Shown here in pieces: positions 17,064 to 24,861 of a stretch of 43,878 nt of DNA. The notes beneath the pieces are model-generated. The model was not told the DNA's origin, made no database searches, and was given only the letters and a program-made list of their open reading frames with translations. How positions within the stretch are numbered: the first letter of the stretch is position 1; every line of letters starts with the position of its first letter. Source of the DNA: Myxococcota bacterium (lineage in GTDB: Bacteria > Myxococcota_A > UBA796 > UBA2385); the NCBI GenBank assembly GCA_023150805.1, contig JAKLKF010000061.1, positions 1 to 43,878 of the forward strand. Reading direction: 5' to 3'. The position numbers were made by a program, and so were the translations under genes.

Positions 17064-18479
17064 CTACATCGCCAGCGAGACGCGGAAGCCCAGCGTGTCG
17101 ACGTTGCCGGCGTAGCTGCCGTTCGTGCTGGCCTTGTAGGGCAGCTCGGGGCTGAAGCGCGGGTTGCCGTCGCGCAGGTCCCAGGCCGAGTCCGTGATCT
17201 CCCGGGTGAACAGGAAGTACTTGGTGTAGGACAGACCCACCGTCAGCGGACCGACCACGTCGTAGCGTGCGCCCAGCGAGAAGCCCGCATTCTGGAAGTC
17301 CAGGTTGCTGGGGCTCACCGCGTAGTCGGGCACGGCGTTCTGGTTGTACATCAGCCGCCAGCCCGTCCACAGATCCTCGTTCCACTGCACGCCGCCGAGC
17401 TGGCTGACGTTCATCGAGTTCCACAGGCGGCGCGGGCTGTACTGTTCGGCGTCGATCTCGATGGTGACGCCGTCGTCGGGGCCGATGGCCGCGCCCTGCT
17501 CGTTGGTCAGGCCGATCGCGATGTCACCGTCCTCCTTGCCGCAGCAGACGTTCCACATCTGGTAGTCCACGCCCAGGCCCAGGTTGACCTTGTCGCTGAC
17601 CTGCGAGTCGACGTACAGGCGCGCGACGGGCGGCAGCGGGAACTCGACGCTGACCAGGGCGGGCACGGTCACGCCCCCCTCGACCGTCGAGAGGTACTCG
17701 GGCACGGTGACCGAGCCGTCGCCGTCGGTCTTGAAGGTGCCGCCGCTGGCGAAGGAGGCGCCCACCCGCAGGTAGTCCCACTTGTCGACGTAGATTCCCG
17801 CGTTCCACATGAAGTGGCCGCCGCGCGCGCTGCCGGCGAGCTGGGTGTCCAGGGCGTAGGGGTGATCGGGCACGTCCATGCCGATCTCCTCGGCCAGGAT
17901 CCCCTCGCTGCCCAGCGGGTCGCTGGCCTGCAGCACGTCGATCATGTCGATCACATAGGCAGCGCCGCCGCCGATGTGGAAGCCCTCGACCGGCGTGACC
18001 GCGACCGCCGGCTCGAGCGCCAGGGTGATGATCTTCGTGTTGATGATGTGGTAGCGCTGGTGCCCGGTGTACGGAGGCACCTCGCCCTTCTCGGTGCTGG
18101 TGTAGTCCCCGCCGCCCACGAAGGGGTCATAGGCCGCGAAGCCCACGGTCAGGCGGTCGGGGATCGCCTGCCAGGACAGTCCGACGACCCCGTTGGGCAC
18201 CATCGCCCGCGCGGTGGCGGGCAGGTAGGCCGCGCCCGTGTTGGGGTCGATGCCGCCGTTGCGGGTGGTCGTGACCTCCAGCCGCACGAAGGAGAGCTGT
18301 CCGTCGATCATCACCTGGAAGCCCTCGGCGCCGCCCAGCGCCGCCGGGTTGTAGGCGATGGCGGCCACGTTGGGGGTCGCGGCGCCCGAGTCCGGGCCGC
18401 CGGTGATGCCCGCGGTGGCGATGGAGCCGGCGTGGGCGGGGGCGGAGAGCAGGGACAGCAGCAGGACGGCGAGGGCCAT
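17064..18479 (-). CDS. FadL/OmpP1-type outer-membrane porin
   Basis: 471 residues. A signal peptide (MALAVLLLSLLSAPAHA) is followed by a Gly-rich N-terminus and the family-like NPAALGGAEGFQVMIDGQLSF, equivalent to the NPA...L motif of FadL/TodX proteins. The remainder is alternating beta strands ending RVSLAM. Known members let fatty acids or aromatic hydrocarbons cross the outer membrane by lateral diffusion. A CCGKEDGD insertion with paired cysteines is unusual and could be a surface loop. The minus-strand sequence TTAGCCA lies about 21 nt upstream and CGGAG just before ATG 18479. Downstream genes follow after 17 bases, so they may be co-transcribed. Confidence 0.8.
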   Translation of the reverse strand: MALAVLLLSLLSAPAHAGSIATAGITGGPDSGAATPNVAAIAYNPAALGGAEGFQVMIDGQLSFVRLEVTTTRNGGIDPNTGAAYLPATARAMVPNGVVGLSWQAIPDRLTVGFAAYDPFVGGGDYTSTEKGEVPPYTGHQRYHIINTKIITLALEPAVAVTPVEGFHIGGGAAYVIDMIDVLQASDPLGSEGILAEEIGMDVPDHPYALDTQLAGSARGGHFMWNAGIYVDKWDYLRVGASFASGGTFKTDGDGSVTVPEYLSTVEGGVTVPALVSVEFPLPPVARLYVDSQVSDKVNLGLGVDYQMWNVCCGKEDGDIAIGLTNEQGAAIGPDDGVTIEIDAEQYSPRRLWNSMNVSQLGGVQWNEDLWTGWRLMYNQNAVPDYAVSPSNLDFQNAGFSLGARYDVVGPLTVGLSYTKYFLFTREITDSAWDLRDGNPRFSPELPYKASTNGSYAGNVDTLGFRVSLAM

Positions 18480-18623
18480 GGGGGACTCCGGGCGTGCGTC
18501 TGGCTAACCCGCGTCCGCCGACCGGCGAGGAGCGAGAGCCCCCGACAAGCCCCTTGATTCCATGATCGTCACTGACGTGGACCGCGCGGCGCGATACTGC
18601 CCGCACGACTCCCCGGAGACCGC

Positions 18624-19529
18624 ATGTCGCCGAACCGTACCGCGGCAGCCATCCTGCGCCCCCTGGCTCCCGCCTCCCCGACCCTGCCGGCACCGTCCCT
18701 GTTCACGCTGGCCCTGCTGCTCCCGGGCTGCTGGGGGCGGGGCATCGAGTACGAGGGCGGCCAGCCCCAGGACACCAGCCCCCCCGAGACCAGCGAGTGC
18801 GGGGAGGACCTGGATCTGACCGCCGGCATCAACATCCGGGGCACCGCCGTGGACCTGCAGACCGGCCAGCCCATCACCCGCGCGGACACCTCCGCCGACG
18901 CGCTGTGCGTGGCCGCCATCGACCCCGCCCCCGCCGTCACCGGCGGCGACCCCGAGTACCTGATCGTCTCCACCCTCTGCGACGACGGCAGCTTCGTGCT
19001 CGCCGGGCTGGAGGAGGTCCCCTCGATCGGCGTGATGGTCGGGGTCTACGACTGCGAGGGCCAGGGCACGGTCATGCGCACCGTCACCGGCGTGGCGACC
19101 GAGTCCTTCGACGGGATGGGGGCCGGCGACACGCTGGAGGGAGTGACGGCGCACTCCGTCTCGGCCACCTACCTGGCGACGATGCAGGCCGACCTGGGGA
19201 CGACCGAGCGCGACCTGGGCGCCGAGGGCTTCCTCGCCGGCTTCGTCACCGACGCCTCCGGCGCGGCGGTGGGCGGCGCCACCGTCTCCTGCGGCTCCTG
19301 CGCCGACCGCCCGACCTTCTACCTGGACGCCAACTCCAAGGACGGCCTGTGGGGCGCCTCGGGCACCTTCAACACCTCCACCGCGGCGGACGCGCGGGGG
19401 ATGTTCCTCATCCCCGCCGCCCGCATCACCACCTACACCTGCGATGACGGCGGCGTGCACTCCTGGGAGGGCAACCTGTTCGGAAGCCTGCCCGAGTACG
19501 CCGTGTTCATCGAGTTCGACGCGCTCTGA
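18624..19529 (+). CDS. Lipoprotein, paralogue of the one at 19604
   Basis: 301 residues. A lipoprotein signal ends at Cys36 (LALLLPGC) after a longer than usual basic N-region. The mature part begins with a polar linker, then a domain shared with the next protein: GTAVDLQTGQPI, LCVAAIDPAPAVTGGDP, SFVLAGLEEVPSIGVMVGVYDCEG against GTAIDLATSTPA, LCIRAINPDPAVTGGEP, AFSIAGVNDTPAFGILVSVFDCKG. The fold looks like a carboxypeptidase regulatory-type beta sandwich, common in surface lipoproteins; no enzyme motif is present. Extra cysteines (SCGSC) suggest disulfides. GGAGACCGC precedes ATG 18624. A hairpin follows the stop. Function unknown; surface binding or structural role is a guess. Confidence 0.7.
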   Translation: MSPNRTAAAILRPLAPASPTLPAPSLFTLALLLPGCWGRGIEYEGGQPQDTSPPETSECGEDLDLTAGINIRGTAVDLQTGQPITRADTSADALCVAAIDPAPAVTGGDPEYLIVSTLCDDGSFVLAGLEEVPSIGVMVGVYDCEGQGTVMRTVTGVATESFDGMGAGDTLEGVTAHSVSATYLATMQADLGTTERDLGAEGFLAGFVTDASGAAVGGATVSCGSCADRPTFYLDANSKDGLWGASGTFNTSTAADARGMFLIPAARITTYTCDDGGVHSWEGNLFGSLPEYAVFIEFDAL

Positions 19530-19551
19530 TCGACCGGATCGGAGACCCACC

Positions 19552-19575
19552 GTCCGGCGCTTCACCGCGTCGGAC
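19552..19575 (+). terminator. Hairpin with TTCACC loop, candidate terminator/attenuator
   Basis: A 9-bp stem, GTCCGGCGC with GCGTCGGAC (one G-T pair), closes the six-base loop TTCACC. It lies 22 nt after the first lipoprotein stop and before the GAGGAGG site of the second. There is no U-run, so if it terminates it does so without the classic tail, or it stabilises the upstream mRNA. A matching hairpin occurs at 20486. Confidence 0.5.
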
Positions 19576-19603
19576 TCCCCGAGCAGAGAGAGGAGGAGGA
19601 GAC

Positions 19604-20470
19604 ATGACCCGCATCATCATCCTGGCCAGCCTGGCCACCCTTCCGCTGGCGATGGCCTGCAAGGACAAGGGCGACGACACCGGCACCCCCGGTGACGGCG
19701 GCGCCACCGACGGCGGCACCATGGACGGCGGCACCGGCGACGGCGGCACCACCGACGGCGGCACCACCGACGGCGGCACCGAGCTGAGCTTCACGCTCGC
19801 CGGCACCGCCATCGACCTGGCCACCAGCACCCCGGCGGCCGAGGGCCTGTGCATCCGCGCCATCAACCCCGACCCGGCCGTGACCGGCGGCGAGCCCGTC
19901 ACGATGGCCGAGTCCACGATCGGCGCGGGCGGCGCCTTCAGCATCGCCGGCGTCAACGACACGCCCGCCTTCGGCATCCTGGTCAGCGTCTTCGACTGCA
20001 AGGGTGCCGGCGCCGTGCTCGCCACCGCCACCCCCGTCCTGCCGCCGCTGTACGCCGACGTCATGACCGGCGACACCATCTCCGGCCTGACCGCCTTCTC
20101 CATCAGCGGCGCCTACGCCGACGGCATCGACGCCAGCCTGGCCGCGGCCGGCTACGTCGGCAGCATCTGGAAGGTCGGCGGCCTGATGGGCGGCGTGTGG
20201 GACAGCTCCTACATGCCGATCGAGGGCGCGACCGTCACCGGCGCCTCCGGCACCGTCTACTACCAGGACGCCGTGTCGGCGGACGGCCTGTTCACCAACG
20301 CCAAGACCGGCCTGAACACCAGCACCATCGCTTCGGGTGGCGCCCTGTTCCTCATCCCCGAGGCGCCGATCGGCGGCTACAGCGCCACCGCGGTCGGCTA
20401 CACCTTCCCGACGAACACGCTGGGCTCCTCGCCCGGGTCGGTGATCTTCGCCCCGGTCATCGCCGAGTAG
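19604..20470 (+). CDS. Lipoprotein with DGGT-repeat linker
   Basis: 288 residues. The signal ends at Cys19 (LPLAMAC), followed by KDKGDDTG and six five-residue DGGTx repeats that form a flexible acidic tether. The remaining 220 residues are the beta-sandwich-like domain shared with the preceding gene, ending in a second half with SGTVYYQDAVSADGLFTNAKTG. It is probably tethered to a membrane with the domain in the periplasm or on the surface; no catalytic residues are recognised. ATG 19604 has an exceptionally purine-rich ribosome site (GAGAGGAGGAGGAGAC). The lipobox-proximal 27 bp are identical to those of the 5'-nucleotidase gene on the opposite strand. Confidence 0.75.
   Translation: MTRIIILASLATLPLAMACKDKGDDTGTPGDGGATDGGTMDGGTGDGGTTDGGTTDGGTELSFTLAGTAIDLATSTPAAEGLCIRAINPDPAVTGGEPVTMAESTIGAGGAFSIAGVNDTPAFGILVSVFDCKGAGAVLATATPVLPPLYADVMTGDTISGLTAFSISGAYADGIDASLAAAGYVGSIWKVGGLMGGVWDSSYMPIEGATVTGASGTVYYQDAVSADGLFTNAKTGLNTSTIASGGALFLIPEAPIGGYSATAVGYTFPTNTLGSSPGSVIFAPVIAE
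19694..19783 (+). repeat. Six 15-bp tandem repeats coding DGGTx
   Basis: Six in-frame units of the form GACGGCGGCACCNNN encode the linker of the lipoprotein. Such tracts are prone to slippage and probably vary between strains. Confidence 0.85.
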
Positions 20471-20485
20471 CGCCCGTCTCCCCGC

Positions 20486-20513
20486 GGCCCCGGGGCTTCA
20501 CCGCCTCGGGGCC
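20486..20513. terminator. Hairpin between convergent genes, same TTCACC loop
   Basis: An 11-bp stem, GGCCCCGGGGC with GCCTCGGGGCC (one G-T pair), closes the loop TTCACC. It lies between the stops of the convergent lipoprotein and 5'-nucleotidase genes, where a bidirectional terminator is expected. No U-run follows. Loop and closing C-G pair are identical to the hairpin at 19552. Confidence 0.6.
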
Positions 20514-20545
20514 GTCGTGCGTCCGGCGCCGGCACCGTGCGGCCC

Positions 20546-22441
20546 TCAGCCGTCCAGGCCCACGATGCGCCCCGCGGGCGAGAGGTAGCTGTCCGGCAGG
20601 TCGGGCGTGCCGTCCCCGTCACTGTCGGGCCACGCCCGCCCATAGCCGACGAGCGCCTCCCAGAGCTTCAGCTCCTGCACCCCGTCGGTGGCGGGGTCGG
20701 CGTCGAAGACCGCGTCGGCCAGGTCGGAGAAGGGCGTGCCCGACGCGTCCTTGGGGGTGATCACCAGCAGCCCGCTGGTCAGGCCCTCCAGCGTGTACAT
20801 CAGGCTGGCCGTGTAGCTGTCGACGGCGACGTGGTACAGCGCGGTGTTCGCCGCGGAGTGGTCCACCACCTGCCAGGCGCCGTCCTGCCACAGCTCGATC
20901 TGCTCGACGCGGGCGAAGGGGGTGTTCACCATGTCCACGGTGCAGCGCATCCCGGCGTGCTCGACGAAGTAGTTGCAGCCGTAGAAGGGCGAGACCGAGG
21001 CCGTCACCTCGCAGGCGTCCGCCAGCTCGCTGGCCGTGACGTAGAAGTCGACCAGCGGGTAGCCGGGCCGCGCGTCCTGGCCGGCGCCCAGCGGCAGGAC
21101 CCGGAACAGGTCGGAGAAGGCCTGGATCCCGGTGTTGCCCTGCAGCAGGCCCTCGCGGATCACCCCCTGGGTCTCGAAGGCCACGTCGATGGGGTCCACG
21201 CCCGGCACCTCGTTCATCACGCGGAGGTAGGCGTCGGTCACGAAGTTGCCGATGGTGGACTCGACGCACTCCTCGTACTGGATGTCGCCGGGCACCGACA
21301 CCACCGGCTCGGCGAAGTCGTAGCCCAGGTCGGCCAGGGGCCCGGACTCCAGCGCGTCGACGAAGCCGTCGACCAGGGCGGTCACCTCGGCGTCGCCGGC
21401 GATGCTGTCGTCCAGCTCGTGCAGGGTGTAGGACTCGACCGTCCAGGTGCTGCCGTCGAAGGCCAGGTCGAGCTGGCCCAGGTACTGCGTGTGACAGCCG
21501 GCCTGGAGGATGACCGTGCCGTTGGCCTCCTTGGGCGTGAACAGGGGGGTGTGGCTGTGGCCGCCGACGATGACGTCGATGCCGTCGACCTCGTTGGCCA
21601 GCACCTCGTCCGGCGAGGTCGCCGGGTCGTCGGTCACGCCGTTGTGGGTGAGCGCCACCACCAGGTCCACGCCCTGCCCCTTCAGGTCGTTGACCGCCAG
21701 CGCGGCCGCCTCGCCGGCCGGACCGAAGGTGGTCGGGACGGCCGCCGGCGCCAGCCCGCCGGCCGCGTCGCCCACCAGGCCGAGCAGGCCCACGCTCAGG
21801 CCGTTGTCCAGGGTCAGCACCAGGGTCGACTGGATGCGCCCGCTGTCGAACAGCGCCTCCAGCGCGTCGTCCGCCGGGTCGGCGGGGTCGGGCACGGTGT
21901 TGGTCGCCAGGATGGGCACCGTGACGCCGTTGGCGTCGCCGGTCGCGATGATCTGGCCCAGGGTGCCGGGCCCCCAGTCGAACTCGTGGTTGCCCAGCGT
22001 GATCGCGTCGTAGCCCATGGTCTGCATGGCCTGCAGCTCGGCGGCGTGGGTCGTGCCCAGGAGCTGGAACAGGTCTCCGGCCATCCAGTCGCCGCCGTCC
22101 AGCAGCAGCACCGGGTGGCCGGACGAGGCGCGGATCTCGTCCGCCAGGGCCTTGATCCGCGCCAGCCCGCCGACCGTGGGGTCGTCGCCCGTCGTGTCCG
22201 GCGTGTACTCGGCGGCGGGCCCCCAGCCCAGCATGTGGCTCTGCCAGTCGTTGGTGTGCAGGATGGTCACCCGCAGCTTCCCGTCGGTGGTGCCCCCGTC
22301 GGTGGCCCCGCCGTCCCCGCCGCCCCCCGTGTCGTCGCCCTTGTCCTTGCAGGCCAGGCCCCCGCCCAGGGGCAGGAGCAGGCCCAGCAGCAGGGCGGGC
22401 CGGGTCGGGAACACGCGGGGGGAGCCAGGGCGGCGATGCAT
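20546..22441 (-). CDS. 5'-nucleotidase/cyclic phosphodiesterase lipoprotein (UshA-like)
   Basis: 631 residues. A signal peptide ends at Cys31 (GLACKDKG), then a short Gly/Asp/Thr linker. Residues about 55-290 form the metallophosphatase domain: HTNDWQSHM, DGGDWMAGD, LGNHEFDWG, THNGVTDD and VGGHSHT supply the two-metal site. Residues about 330-580 match the 5'-nucleotidase C-terminal substrate domain (NFVTDAYLR, TQGVIREGL, a late FYGCNYFVEHAG). It should release nucleosides and phosphate from nucleotides outside the inner membrane. The C-terminus has DSDGDGTPDLPDS, a calcium-binding thrombospondin-3-like repeat. ATG 22441 has TGGAGG upstream and TACCAT about 36 nt away. It is probably anchored by lipid, unlike the soluble UshA of E. 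coli. Confidence 0.92.
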   Translation of the reverse strand: MHRRPGSPRVFPTRPALLLGLLLPLGGGLACKDKGDDTGGGGDGGATDGGTTDGKLRVTILHTNDWQSHMLGWGPAAEYTPDTTGDDPTVGGLARIKALADEIRASSGHPVLLLDGGDWMAGDLFQLLGTTHAAELQAMQTMGYDAITLGNHEFDWGPGTLGQIIATGDANGVTVPILATNTVPDPADPADDALEALFDSGRIQSTLVLTLDNGLSVGLLGLVGDAAGGLAPAAVPTTFGPAGEAAALAVNDLKGQGVDLVVALTHNGVTDDPATSPDEVLANEVDGIDVIVGGHSHTPLFTPKEANGTVILQAGCHTQYLGQLDLAFDGSTWTVESYTLHELDDSIAGDAEVTALVDGFVDALESGPLADLGYDFAEPVVSVPGDIQYEECVESTIGNFVTDAYLRVMNEVPGVDPIDVAFETQGVIREGLLQGNTGIQAFSDLFRVLPLGAGQDARPGYPLVDFYVTASELADACEVTASVSPFYGCNYFVEHAGMRCTVDMVNTPFARVEQIELWQDGAWQVVDHSAANTALYHVAVDSYTASLMYTLEGLTSGLLVITPKDASGTPFSDLADAVFDADPATDGVQELKLWEALVGYGRAWPDSDGDGTPDLPDSYLSPAGRIVGLDG

Positions 22442-22536
22442 GCGGGCCTCCAGGGCGCCTGGGGGCGCCTGCGCCGCATGGTAGCCCGTTGTCGACGCCC
22501 CGGTGACGGCGAGGCGACGGCCACCGGAGCGGCCTC

Positions 22537-23037
22537 TCAGTCGCAGACCTCGTCGGCGTCGACGTCCACGCAGCCTTCCCCCTGCAGGGCCAGGGTCAGC
22601 TCGCGCTCCTGTCCCTCCTCGACCATGACGACGACCACGTCGCCGAAGTACTGGCCGGCGGCGAAGGGCTCGAAGTAGACGCCGAGCAGCGCCTCCTCGC
22701 CCGGGCCCAGCTCGACGGGCAGCGGCAGCTCGTCGGGCAGGGTGAAGGCCGAGGAGGAGCTGCCGTCCAGGTGCAGCTCCGTCACGCGCACCGGCGTGCC
22801 GCCCTCGACCCACAGCCGCAGCTCCCCACGCGCGCGCGGCGCTTCCGGCGACAGGCGACCGAAGTCGTACAGCCCCGCCGGTTCGACGCGCAGGATGCCC
22901 GGGGGCGCGTCCAGCGCCGACGTGTCGACGGTGGTCTCCAGCCCCGGCGAGCCACAGGCCGCCGCAGCGAGCAGGGGGAGGATCACGAGGGGTCGGGCGC
23001 GCGCCGCCAGGGGGCGAGCGGGGGTCGTGCCGGGCAT
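22537..23037 (-). CDS. Small lipoprotein with choice-of-anchor-like domain
   Basis: 166 residues. The signal ends at Cys28 (LLAAAAC). The mature part is a beta sandwich of the ASPM-SPD-2-Hydin/choice-of-anchor D type: ILRVEPAGLYDFGRLSPEAP, then GELRLWVEGGTPVRVTELHLDG, and a LGPGEEALLGVYFEP strand. The vWA lipoprotein at 32842 carries the same kind of domain. The tail GCVDVDADEVCD has two cysteines. Such domains bind or display partners at the cell surface; no enzyme is implied. ATG 23037 is preferred over an earlier in-frame ATG because GGAG and a TACACT hexamer (23059-23064, minus strand) lie upstream at suitable distances. It may be co-transcribed with the 5'-nucleotidase, 95 bases downstream. 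Confidence 0.7.
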   Translation of the reverse strand: MPGTTPARPLAARARPLVILPLLAAAACGSPGLETTVDTSALDAPPGILRVEPAGLYDFGRLSPEAPRARGELRLWVEGGTPVRVTELHLDGSSSSAFTLPDELPLPVELGPGEEALLGVYFEPFAAGQYFGDVVVVMVEEGQERELTLALQGEGCVDVDADEVCD

Positions 23038-23148
23038 CGTCCGCTGTCTCCGAGCCCCAGTGTAAAGCAAGGCACGTGCCAGGGGGAAGATGCCCGTGTC
23101 GCGTGCGCTGCTCCCCCTTGTGGGGTGCGGGTGCCCCAGGGCCTGGGA

Positions 23149-23182
23149 CAGCCGCGCCCCAGGGTCCCGACGGGCGCGGCTG
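23149..23182. promoter_or_regulatory. 11-bp perfect inverted repeat upstream of PlsB-like gene, candidate operator
   Basis: CAGCCGCGCCC (23149-23159) and GGGCGCGGCTG (23172-23182) form a perfect inverted repeat with a 12-base spacer. It lies just upstream of TATGCT (23185-23190), so it covers the -35/spacer zone of the likely promoter. A repressor or activator dimer site is the natural reading; chance in GC-rich DNA is the alternative. Confidence 0.4.
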
Positions 23183-23184
23183 GC

Positions 23185-23190
23185 TATGCT
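23185..23190 (+). promoter_or_regulatory. -10-like hexamer TATGCT
   Basis: TATGCT is followed 7 nt later by GGAGG and then GTG 23208, giving a short 5' leader with a normal ribosome site. It is the best promoter candidate for the PlsB-like/GpsA-like pair. Confidence 0.4.
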
Positions 23191-23207
23191 CCCCGCGGAG
23201 GTGGGTG

Positions 23208-24821
23208 GTGTCCGGGATCTACGATCGCCCCAGCCCGAGCCAGGTCAGCCGGGTCCTGCAGGACCGCTGCCGCGCCCGCATGGCCGGCATGCCCGACGAC
23301 GCCGTCCAAGCCTACCTCGCCGACGCCGTCTACCTCGAGCGCAAGCGCTTCCACGCGGGGCGGCACAGCGACCCGGCCCCGCCCGCCGAGATCGAGGCCA
23401 TCGAGGCCGCCGCGCGGGCCACGCACCAGGGCCGCGGCGACCAGGAGCGCGCCGTGCTCGCCCTGGTCGACGCCTACGCGCACGAGATCCACAACGTCTT
23501 CAGCCAGCGCACCTACAAGGTCGCGACCCGGGTCATCCCCAGCGCCCTCTCCCGCCTGTTGACCTCGACCAGCCCCCGCGAGCTGGTGCGCCGGGGCGCC
23601 TTCGACCCCGACCAGCGCCTCATCATCGAGACCGCGGCCGGCGACGACGGCGCCGCCCTGCGCGCCCTGGCCCGCGAGCACACGCTCATCTTCGCGCCCA
23701 CCCACGTCAGCAACCTCGACAGCCCGCTGATCGGCTACGCGCTGGACCGCCTGGGCCTTCCCCCGGCCATCTACGGCGCGGGCCTCAACCTGTTCAGCAG
23801 CCCGGTGATGGGCTTCTTCATGAGCCGCCTGGGCGCCTACACCGTCGACCGCCGCAAGCAGCACCGCCTCTACAAGGACGTGCTCAAGGACTACTCGATC
23901 GACAGCCTGGGTCGGCGCTGCCACAGCCTGTTCTTCCCCGGCGGCACGCGCTGCCGCTCCGGCCGGGTCGAGGACCGGGTCAAGAAGGGCCTGCTCGGCA
24001 CCGGCATCATCGCCTGGCAGGAGGGGCTGCTGCAGGGCCGACCCCACCCCGAGGTGCTGGTGGTGCCGGTCACGCTGTCCTTCTCGCTGGTGCTCGAGGC
24101 CGAGACGCTCATCGAGGACAGCCTGGAGGAGGAGGGCAAGCGCCGCTACATCATCACCGACGACGAGTTCAGCGAGCCGCGCACGGTCGCCACCTTCGCC
24201 CGGCAGGTGCTGGAGCTGGACGACGCCATCGTGCTGCGCTTCGGGGCTCCCCTGGACCTGCTGGGCAACCCCGTCGACCCGCTGGGCCGCAGCCTGGACA
24301 AGGACGGCCTGGTCCTGGACCGGCGGGCCTACGTCACCGACGCCCAGGGCCGGGTCGCCCGCGACGACCAGCGGGACCACGTCTACACCGACATCCTCTC
24401 CCGGCGCCTGGTCGACGCCTGGCACCGGGACAGCACCGCGCTGTCCACCCACGTCGCCTGCTTCGCCGCCGGCCGCCTGCTGCGCCGCGCCCACCCCCGC
24501 CGGCCCACCGCCGAGCTGGTCCTGCTGCCCCCCGCAGAGCGCCCGGTGGCGCGGGCCGACCTGCTCGCGGCGATCGCGGAGCTGCTGGCCGAGCTGGACG
24601 CGATGGTGGCCGCCGGCCGGATCCGCACGCGCCTGCCCGGCGGGACCGGCGACCCGCAGGCCCGCGCCACCGCGGTGCTCGACGAGGCGCTCCGGCGCTT
24701 CCGCGGCTTCCACAGCCGCCGCACGCTGGAGGACCGCGGCGGCAGCGTCGGGCTGGACCCCCGCCTGGTGCTCTACTACGGTCATCGGCTGCACGGCTAC
24801 GGCCTGCAGGGCGAGATGTGA
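23208..24821 (+). CDS. PlsB-like glycerophosphate acyltransferase family protein, altered block III
   Basis: 537 residues. Motif I is THVSNLD (HxxxxD), motif II GAYTVDRRKQHRLY corresponds to the GAFFIRR...LY of PlsB, and a VPVTLSFSLVLE strand matches motif IV. Motif III reads FFPGGTRCRSGRV, where PlsB has an EGGRSRTGR type sequence, so the conserved Glu is Gly. In E. coli PlsB that Glu belongs to the motif needed for acyltransfer and glycerol-3-phosphate use. No membrane helix is obvious. GTG 23208 is chosen for GGAGG 6 nt upstream; GTG 23205 is an alternative. A GpsA-like gene follows after 40 bases. The protein probably acylates something, but the substrate may not be glycerol-3-phosphate. 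Confidence 0.75.
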   Translation: MSGIYDRPSPSQVSRVLQDRCRARMAGMPDDAVQAYLADAVYLERKRFHAGRHSDPAPPAEIEAIEAAARATHQGRGDQERAVLALVDAYAHEIHNVFSQRTYKVATRVIPSALSRLLTSTSPRELVRRGAFDPDQRLIIETAAGDDGAALRALAREHTLIFAPTHVSNLDSPLIGYALDRLGLPPAIYGAGLNLFSSPVMGFFMSRLGAYTVDRRKQHRLYKDVLKDYSIDSLGRRCHSLFFPGGTRCRSGRVEDRVKKGLLGTGIIAWQEGLLQGRPHPEVLVVPVTLSFSLVLEAETLIEDSLEEEGKRRYIITDDEFSEPRTVATFARQVLELDDAIVLRFGAPLDLLGNPVDPLGRSLDKDGLVLDRRAYVTDAQGRVARDDQRDHVYTDILSRRLVDAWHRDSTALSTHVACFAAGRLLRRAHPRRPTAELVLLPPAERPVARADLLAAIAELLAELDAMVAAGRIRTRLPGGTGDPQARATAVLDEALRRFRGFHSRRTLEDRGGSVGLDPRLVLYYGHRLHGYGLQGEM

Positions 24822-24861
24822 GCCCGCCGTCCCCCCCTCGGCCCCCATCCCCGGAGACCTC

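Noticed and set aside
23080..23125. AGGGGGA...TCCCCCT inverted repeat in the spacer between the two divergent genes
   Set aside because: Short arms with a long loop in a GC-rich spacer; far weaker than the 11-bp repeat nearby.
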